Shown here: piece by piece, positions 54,818 to 59,727 of the stretch
Layout: every line of letters begins with the position of its first letter
Numbering within the stretch: position 1 is the first letter of the stretch
Assembly (NCBI GenBank): GCA_017420535.1
Contig: JAFOIV010000061.1
Location: 1 to 59,727 of the forward strand
Direction of reading: 5' to 3'
From: Eubacterium sp.
GTDB taxonomy: Bacteria > Bacillota > Clostridia > Lachnospirales > Lachnospiraceae
Length of the DNA: 59,727 bases
Notes under the pieces: generated by a model
What the model was told of the DNA's origin: nothing
What the model saw: only the letters and a program-made list of their open reading frames with translations
Databases searched by the model: none
Position numbers and translations under genes: made by a program

Positions 54818-56005
54818 TTAACTCCTTTTTACTGTATTAAATGGATATGTCAAAATGTCTTTTCTCATTACTGTTAAGCCCTCCTTAACTGAATAACCGT
54901 ATACATCCGGCAATTCATGAGAAAGGAATAATGCCATACCTTCTGCAAAAGAATAAGCTCCTGCATTCTTAAATATCAGAGCGTCTCCAACCCTGACATC
55001 TCCCAGCTTAATATTTGCAGTCAAAACATCATTCATTGTACAAAGTGAACCACATACTGTCCACACTTTTTCTGGATCAAGATCTTCATGATCTCTTATA
55101 ACTTCCATAAAAGGATGATACATTCCTTTTATCTGACCATCATAAGCTAACTGATGGATTCCACCATCTGTCATAAGATAATCTGTATCTATATTTTTCT
55201 TAACATCAAGAACTCTTGTACAGTAACAACCTGAAACAGCTGCTATAGCTCTTCCAAGCTCTATAGTAACACTGCCACTAAAGTCCATGTCGTTGATGGT
55301 ACTGCTGATAGTATCAAGGAAATCTTCCATTGGAAGAACGTCCTTGCCTTCAAAATATGAATAAGGGATTCCAGGACCATATTCTAATTCTTCTATATCA
55401 AGTCCTGTTAGTTCCTTTATCTCTTTGATAAGTTCATCCAGCATAAGAAGCTCTTTCTTATCCTTATCCGGATGCTTCTTCTGAGTACCAGAGAAATAAT
55501 GGATTCCCTTTACATTAAGGCCTTCCACATTCTTTGATTCTCTTATCATCTCTAAGATATCTTCTTTATTTACACCAAACTGACTCTTATTAGTAAGTCT
55601 AATTATGATATTTATCTTTCTATCCTTAGCAGCATCTTTTAACTGAAGGAACTGATTCCAAGACTCAACAGTAAAAATGCATCTAGCATCAGTCTCATTT
55701 ATGATAGTCGCTAAGTCTTCTTTTTTCTTTAATACTCCTGAGATAAGGAGCTTCTCATGAGGGATCTTAAGATCTCTGCAGATCTCATATTCTCCATATG
55801 AGCAGACTTCAATCCTGTCTAAAACCCTTGCGGCAACTCCTGTAAGAAAAGGATTTGCTTTCATGGCATAGCATACTTTAGCACTGCCTTTAAGTCCTTC
55901 TTCAATCCTTCTAATTCTTGCCTCAAATATATCAAAATCAAATAAATAAAATGGATTATTCTCTTTTCTAGCAATCTCAATTGCCTTATCAATATTCATT
56001 TCCAT
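54818..56005 (-). CDS. PLP-dependent decarboxylase-like enzyme (fold type III) inside a dlt-like operon
   Basis: A 395-aa alanine-racemase-fold enzyme of the DAP/ornithine/carboxynorspermidine decarboxylase group. The PLP Lys is K49 in VCYAMKANP; further sites are GIHYFSGT, ELGRAIAA (the EPGR block with Leu for Pro), VCGSLCTMNDVL (Cys-x2-4-Asp of the active site) and FKNAGAYSFA (substrate-site Tyr). It is not the usual DAP decarboxylase by context: it sits between the SGNH and carrier genes with gaps of 2 and 5 bases, so it should make or modify the residue that the cassette transfers. Substrate unknown; a racemase role is less likely. Confidence 0.78.
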   Translation of the reverse strand: MEMNIDKAIEIARKENNPFYLFDFDIFEARIRRIEEGLKGSAKVCYAMKANPFLTGVAARVLDRIEVCSYGEYEICRDLKIPHEKLLISGVLKKKEDLATIINETDARCIFTVESWNQFLQLKDAAKDRKINIIIRLTNKSQFGVNKEDILEMIRESKNVEGLNVKGIHYFSGTQKKHPDKDKKELLMLDELIKEIKELTGLDIEELEYGPGIPYSYFEGKDVLPMEDFLDTISSTINDMDFSGSVTIELGRAIAAVSGCYCTRVLDVKKNIDTDYLMTDGGIHQLAYDGQIKGMYHPFMEVIRDHEDLDPEKVWTVCGSLCTMNDVLTANIKLGDVRVGDALIFKNAGAYSFAEGMALFLSHELPDVYGYSVKEGLTVMRKDILTYPFNTVKRS

Positions 56006-56007
56006 GA

Positions 56008-56976
56008 CTAGATTCCATTTTTCCTCTCTGCGGCCTTATACTTCTCGAAAACTTTATGCCATTCTCTAAAGTTTTCATCATTTCTTCTATCTTTTAAAAT
56101 GCCATAAGAATCAATCTTCCTGGCGATAAAAACTGTTGTCTTTTTAGTTCCATAAGAATTAAGATGATCCCCTTTATCTCTGGTATCCTTGCTCCAGTTG
56201 ATATTAAGGCTTTCTTTTTCCTTATTAAGATCTATATAATCAATGCCATACTTATCAGCAAATTCATTAATTGCATTGATTTTTTCCATGTTGTAGCACT
56301 TTGGAGATGGAGCTGAATAAAGAATCAGCTTTACACCATTTTCGTCACAAAGTTTCTTTATCTTTTTAAATGTTTCTTCATTTTCTTTAGGGATAGTTCT
56401 CTTCTTATCTGTGCTGAAAAGATATTCACCACCCTTATAAGCTTTAACCTTTGTACTAAAAACGTATCCCTTATATGAGTCCCCAAGTCTTGAAACAAAT
56501 GGAGTCTTCCATACATTGTGATACTTAAATACAGGGCAAGCCTTATAAACCACTTCTGCGATCCTGGAATCTTTTCCAGATTCTTTAGTTTTTCTATAGA
56601 GCTCATTTGTCTCTAACAAAGCCATCTTTGGATGCTGTTTTTCAAGTGATATCTCTAACACTTCCAATGTCTCATTGATATTCTGTCCAGGAGCTCCGGC
56701 ATCAAAAACTGCATAACCATATTCCTCCCAGATCTGCATTGGAGATACTGTTGTATAACTAAGACTGTCACCAAGAACAATCACATCAATAGTATCATTT
56801 TTTTCATTTGCTACTTTTGCATATACTTCATTTCTTCCAAGATTCAACTCATGTTTAGTCATAAACTCAGGAGATAATATATAGCTTGGAATATAAAGTA
56901 ATATAAGAAGGATCCCTGTAAAAAGGAAACATCTTGCTATGAAGTTTTTCTTAATACTATTTTTTAATTTCTTCAT
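56008..56976 (-). CDS. SGNH/DltD-like envelope acyltransferase or esterase
   Basis: A 322-aa protein anchored by one N-terminal helix (about 13-34). The catalytic Ser is S71 in VLGDSLSYT and the late Asp/His pair is in DKGDHLNSYGT near residue 275. It has the position of DltD and of AlgJ/AlgX in O-acyl transfer pathways and would act outside the membrane, passing the acyl group to the polymer. GAGGTAATA precedes the ATG. It lies 15 bases after the MBOAT gene. Confidence 0.8.
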   Translation of the reverse strand: MKKLKNSIKKNFIARCFLFTGILLILLYIPSYILSPEFMTKHELNLGRNEVYAKVANEKNDTIDVIVLGDSLSYTTVSPMQIWEEYGYAVFDAGAPGQNINETLEVLEISLEKQHPKMALLETNELYRKTKESGKDSRIAEVVYKACPVFKYHNVWKTPFVSRLGDSYKGYVFSTKVKAYKGGEYLFSTDKKRTIPKENEETFKKIKKLCDENGVKLILYSAPSPKCYNMEKINAINEFADKYGIDYIDLNKEKESLNINWSKDTRDKGDHLNSYGTKKTTVFIARKIDSYGILKDRRNDENFREWHKVFEKYKAAERKNGI

Positions 56977-56991
56977 TATTACCTCAATTTA

Positions 56992-58548
56992 CTAAAATCC
57001 TGCATAAATAAGATCTACTGGCTGATATCCTGCTCCATAGGCACCAAACCATACGATTGCAAGGATAAGTGCATAATATATAGCCCATCTTCTTTTTAAA
57101 GGAAGCTCAGGGACATCATCCAACAACATAGGTTTCTTCTCTAACATAAGATCAACAATTGCTACTACGATTATTCCCAGCATACAAATTGCATAATCTC
57201 CTGAATCAAGTCCTAAATTCATGTTATGAAGTTCTATATTTTTAAAGAAATCTGCTTCAAAGAGATTTCTCATCATTTCCTTAAACTGTGCAAAGCTCTC
57301 AGCTCTAAATAACACCTCACCTACACCAATGATGATCCAGGTTCTTGCTATTCTAAACCATCTGACAGGCTTACTCTTTTCATCAAGATGAAGTACATTT
57401 GCTATACCTGAACCAGCAGGCTTCCACATTTCTCCCACCAGGAGAACTATAAAGTAAAATACGCCATAAAGTATGTATGTTTCTTTAGGCCCATGCCAAA
57501 GTCCATTTAACATCCACACAGGGAAAAGAGCTATGGCTGATGTAACTATCATTGTCCAGTATTTAGAACAATGCTTTTTACCAAACTTATTCCATTTCTT
57601 CATCATCTGACTTGTAGATACCGGATAGAAGATATAGTTCTTAAACCATACACCAAGTGAGATGTGCCATCTTCTCCAGAATTCAGCTGCATTCTCCGAG
57701 AGAAATGGCTGACGGAAGTTCTCTGGAAGCCTGATATCAAATAACTCAGCGCTTCCAATAACAATATCGATTGTTCCCGAGAATTCCAAATAAAGCTGAA
57801 TTGTTACTACAAATGCTGTTATAATAATCATTGCGCCGGCATAATGCTTATTTGGTGAGAATAATGTATTAACCATGGTATTAAGTCGATCTGCAATAAG
57901 CATTCTCTTAAAAAGTCCCCATCCTATACGGACAGCACCCCTCGCAAAGGTTTTCTCCGTAATAGGATTTCCTTCAAAGAGCTGACTCTTCATATCATCC
58001 CATCTCATTATTGGGCCTTCCATAAGTGTTGGGAAAAACGTCATAAATAAAAAGACATGGAGGAAATTTTTCTCAACTTTTATCCTCTTCCAGTAAACAT
58101 CCAGAAGGTAGCCCACAGCCTGCAGTGTATAGAAAGAAATACCAATAGGTATTGCCAGCTTTCTAATTGAAAATGTTGTTTTGAACAACTTGTTGATCTC
58201 TTCAACAGTAAACTGAGTATATTTAAGGAAAACTAAAATTCCAACTGTTATAAACACACTTAAGAATACAACCCTAAATGCCTTCTTCTGCAATTTTTCT
58301 TTTTCTATCTTTTCAGTTTTTGGAAGCTCTTTCATTTCAGCATTAAAATGATCAATAATAAGTCCTCCAAAGTAAGTTACTATTGTGGTGATCAAACACC
58401 AAAGGATCAAATATTTACTTATCAGTGTAAAAAATACTCCACTTGCAATAAGAAGAGTTATATATCTATATTTCTTTGGGGTAAGCATATAGAAAAGCAT
58501 TACCACCGGAAGAAAATATATAAAATATGTATTAGTATTATATGCCAT
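56992..58548 (-). CDS. MBOAT O-acyltransferase (DltB/AlgI-like) with C-terminal YxxF
   Basis: A 518-aa polytopic protein with about eleven helices. MBOAT signatures are FWRRWHISLGVWFKNYIFYP (H295) and NGLWHGPKETY (catalytic H352). It would move the acyl group from carrier protein through the membrane. The protein ends VDLIYAGF, a Y-x-x-F C-terminus resembling that of the small protein DltX; no separate dltX gene is present in the operon. AAGGAG precedes the ATG. It is the first gene of the dlt-like operon, following a terminator hairpin. Confidence 0.88.
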   Translation of the reverse strand: MAYNTNTYFIYFLPVVMLFYMLTPKKYRYITLLIASGVFFTLISKYLILWCLITTIVTYFGGLIIDHFNAEMKELPKTEKIEKEKLQKKAFRVVFLSVFITVGILVFLKYTQFTVEEINKLFKTTFSIRKLAIPIGISFYTLQAVGYLLDVYWKRIKVEKNFLHVFLFMTFFPTLMEGPIMRWDDMKSQLFEGNPITEKTFARGAVRIGWGLFKRMLIADRLNTMVNTLFSPNKHYAGAMIIITAFVVTIQLYLEFSGTIDIVIGSAELFDIRLPENFRQPFLSENAAEFWRRWHISLGVWFKNYIFYPVSTSQMMKKWNKFGKKHCSKYWTMIVTSAIALFPVWMLNGLWHGPKETYILYGVFYFIVLLVGEMWKPAGSGIANVLHLDEKSKPVRWFRIARTWIIIGVGEVLFRAESFAQFKEMMRNLFEADFFKNIELHNMNLGLDSGDYAICMLGIIVVAIVDLMLEKKPMLLDDVPELPLKRRWAIYYALILAIVWFGAYGAGYQPVDLIYAGF

Positions 58549-58573
58549 TTACTTTTTTCTCCTTAAAACACAT

Positions 58574-58619
58574 AAAAAAGAGTATAGCATAAAGCTCTCT
58601 TCATTTCACGCTCTATACT
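58574..58619 (-). terminator. Terminator after the YesL-like gene
   Basis: AGTATAG ... CTATACT (seven-base stem with a bulged C-G extension), followed on the minus strand by CTTTTTT. It separates the sugar-transport side from the dlt-like operon. Confidence 0.6.
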
Positions 58620-58676
58620 ATACCCTATACTTATTAATATAAAACTTACAAATTATTAAAATTTGCTTAAGATAAA

Positions 58677-59459
58677 TTATTGAATTTCTGAATTTGTTTC
58701 TTCTTCACTTTCTGCTTCTTCCCTCAGTCTTTTCTCTCTTTCTTCATCTTCCTCATCATCAAGAAGCGGAAGTCCTGCAGCAAGCTTTGCCTTTCTCACC
58801 ATAGGATCGATAACCCCTGCATATATAAATGAACAAAGATAAGCAGGAAGTGATATTCCAATAGTTACAAACAATGGAAAGACTTTTAAAAATGCCACCA
58901 ACATAAAGAATGGTACTAACATAGTAAAAAGCATCATAAGAAGTGTTCTAGGCAATTTACCTGTAGCTAAAAGAAGGGCGTTGTGAAGATTTGCTTTGGC
59001 CGAATTAACAAATCTTGCTCCGTAAGGAAATACCCAGACAAATATGGCAAACCATAAGAATATTCCTAAATACTCCAAAAGGAATAAGAATTTCATCATA
59101 TCTGTACCACTATTAAATAAGAATACTTTCGTCTTTGCCAGATTACTTTCTCCTGCCCCAACAGACATCCTATATAGGATCCAATAATCAAAGGCAAGAA
59201 AAATCCCAAATAATAGCAACACGATCCAGGTCGGTGTCATAGTCTTAAGGTTATTCTTAAATTCTTTAAAATAAAGCTTATACAGTCCAGACTTACCTTT
59301 CTTTAACTTCATTATTGTAAAATGAAGCGCCGTAAGTGCTGCACCAGCTGTAAAAACAGGAATACAACAAAGAATAGTTAAAAGATTAAGGACCACCAGA
59401 ACCATCAGATCCTGAAGTGCATTCATAATTGGTCCATCTACATCAAAAATTCCGCCCAT
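58677..59459 (-). CDS. YesL/DUF624 membrane protein
   Basis: A 260-aa protein of the DUF624 family with about five helices: GPIMNALQDLMVLVVLNLLTILCCIPVFTAGAALTAL at the N-terminus is its signature region. The C-terminus is strongly acidic (EEREKRLREEAESEEE). Members commonly sit beside carbohydrate ABC transporters, as here (a permease gene ends 127 bases upstream). GGGGGATT precedes the ATG. Role unknown. Confidence 0.82.
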   Translation of the reverse strand: MGGIFDVDGPIMNALQDLMVLVVLNLLTILCCIPVFTAGAALTALHFTIMKLKKGKSGLYKLYFKEFKNNLKTMTPTWIVLLLFGIFLAFDYWILYRMSVGAGESNLAKTKVFLFNSGTDMMKFLFLLEYLGIFLWFAIFVWVFPYGARFVNSAKANLHNALLLATGKLPRTLLMMLFTMLVPFFMLVAFLKVFPLFVTIGISLPAYLCSFIYAGVIDPMVRKAKLAAGLPLLDDEEDEEREKRLREEAESEEETNSEIQ

Positions 59460-59485
59460 ATAATCCCCCGGTCATATTTAATAAT

Positions 59486-59518
59486 AAAAGAGACCACGCA
59501 ATATGCCCGGTCTCTTTT
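59486..59518. terminator. Terminator/attenuator between sugar permease and YesL-like gene
   Basis: AAAAGAGACC ... GGTCTCTTTT, a ten-base stem with flanking A and T runs, in the 126-base gap. Confidence 0.7.
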
Positions 59519-59585
59519 GACTAATAATTGCTAAAACAATTATAGCAATATAAAAATTTCGCTTCAAGGAAATTCAAGGAAATTA

Positions 59586-59727
59586 TTATCCTTTTACCGC
59601 TCCTTCAATCATACCATCCATGATCTGCTTCTGAGCTATGATAAACAAGATTATCATAGGTACGATAGCAAGAAGTGCTGCTGCAAGGATCATGTTCCAC
59701 TCTTTTACGTATGATCCAACGAATGCC
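59586..59727 (-). CDS. Carbohydrate ABC transporter permease, C-terminal part (MalG/LplC type)
   Basis: The last 46 codons are in the window; the gene continues past the right edge. The visible protein reads FVGSYVKEWN, then MILAAALLAIVPMIILFII and ends QKQIMDGMIEGAVKG. The ending xQKxxxxGxxxGAVKG is the hallmark of MalG/YtcP/LplC-type inner-membrane permeases. It fits with the adjacent YesL-like gene. Confidence 0.88.
   Translation of the reverse strand, partial: AFVGSYVKEWNMILAAALLAIVPMIILFIIAQKQIMDGMIEGAVKG

Noticed and set aside
58549-58676. A dltX gene before the MBOAT gene
   Set aside because: The gap is too short and contains a terminator hairpin; no membrane peptide of 45-50 residues is encoded there.

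Overview
This is an AT-rich, densely coded chromosomal window. Strong AGGAGG-type ribosome binding sites, TTGACA/TATAAT promoters, a T-box leader, MurT/GatD, a dlt-like cassette, Gram-positive lipoproteins and RR/HK pairs point to a low-GC Firmicute, most likely an anaerobic clostridium of the Lachnospiraceae type (inferred from gene content; no marker gene was searched). No integrase, transposase, phage gene or tRNA was seen. Most genes lie on the minus strand.

Left part (1-9.2 kb). The first 300 bases look like a leftward rRNA operon promoter and boxA leader whose 16S gene lies just outside the window. Then, reading leftwards, come leuA with a leucine T-box (CUC specifier) and a palindrome over its promoter; a three-gene unit (coiled-coil membrane protein, DUF5711-like protein, CvpA-like protein); and murT-gatD-ectB-like. 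The GatD copy has lost both catalytic residues of the family.

9.2-18.7 kb. Rightward ung and a histidine phosphatase face a flippase-like membrane protein. After these come glgB (with a Lys/Ala tail), holA, rpsT and a MacB-type ABC exporter (ATPase plus two FtsX-type subunits).

18.7-24 kb is the accessory-looking part. It holds a secreted four-cysteine peptide gene upstream of the exporter, a dyad-rich intergenic region, a nuclease-like orphan gene preceded by five 73-bp tandem repeats, and a comEC gene carrying four in-frame minisatellites.

24-40 kb. ppk1 is translationally coupled to a histidine kinase fused to a GerMN lipoprotein-like domain. Next are PAP2 and GT2 genes, an MMPL transporter with a YhgE-like lipoprotein, a LytM (M23) peptidase, an OmpR/HK pair, a TetR regulator and a diguanylate cyclase.

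40-52.9 kb. A zinc uptake operon (small Cys/His protein, znuA, znuC, znuB, lipoprotein) sits behind a Fur-family box. It is followed by SLC13 and AGCS transporters, a GGDEF/EAL protein, a GH3 lipoprotein and a B12-radical SAM protein.

53-59.7 kb. A dlt-like operon (MBOAT, SGNH, PLP decarboxylase-like enzyme, carrier protein, adenylating ligase) is the best candidate for an undescribed pathway: activation, carrier loading and export of an amino acid or amine onto a cell-envelope polymer. The window ends with a YesL-like gene and the C-terminus of a sugar ABC permease.
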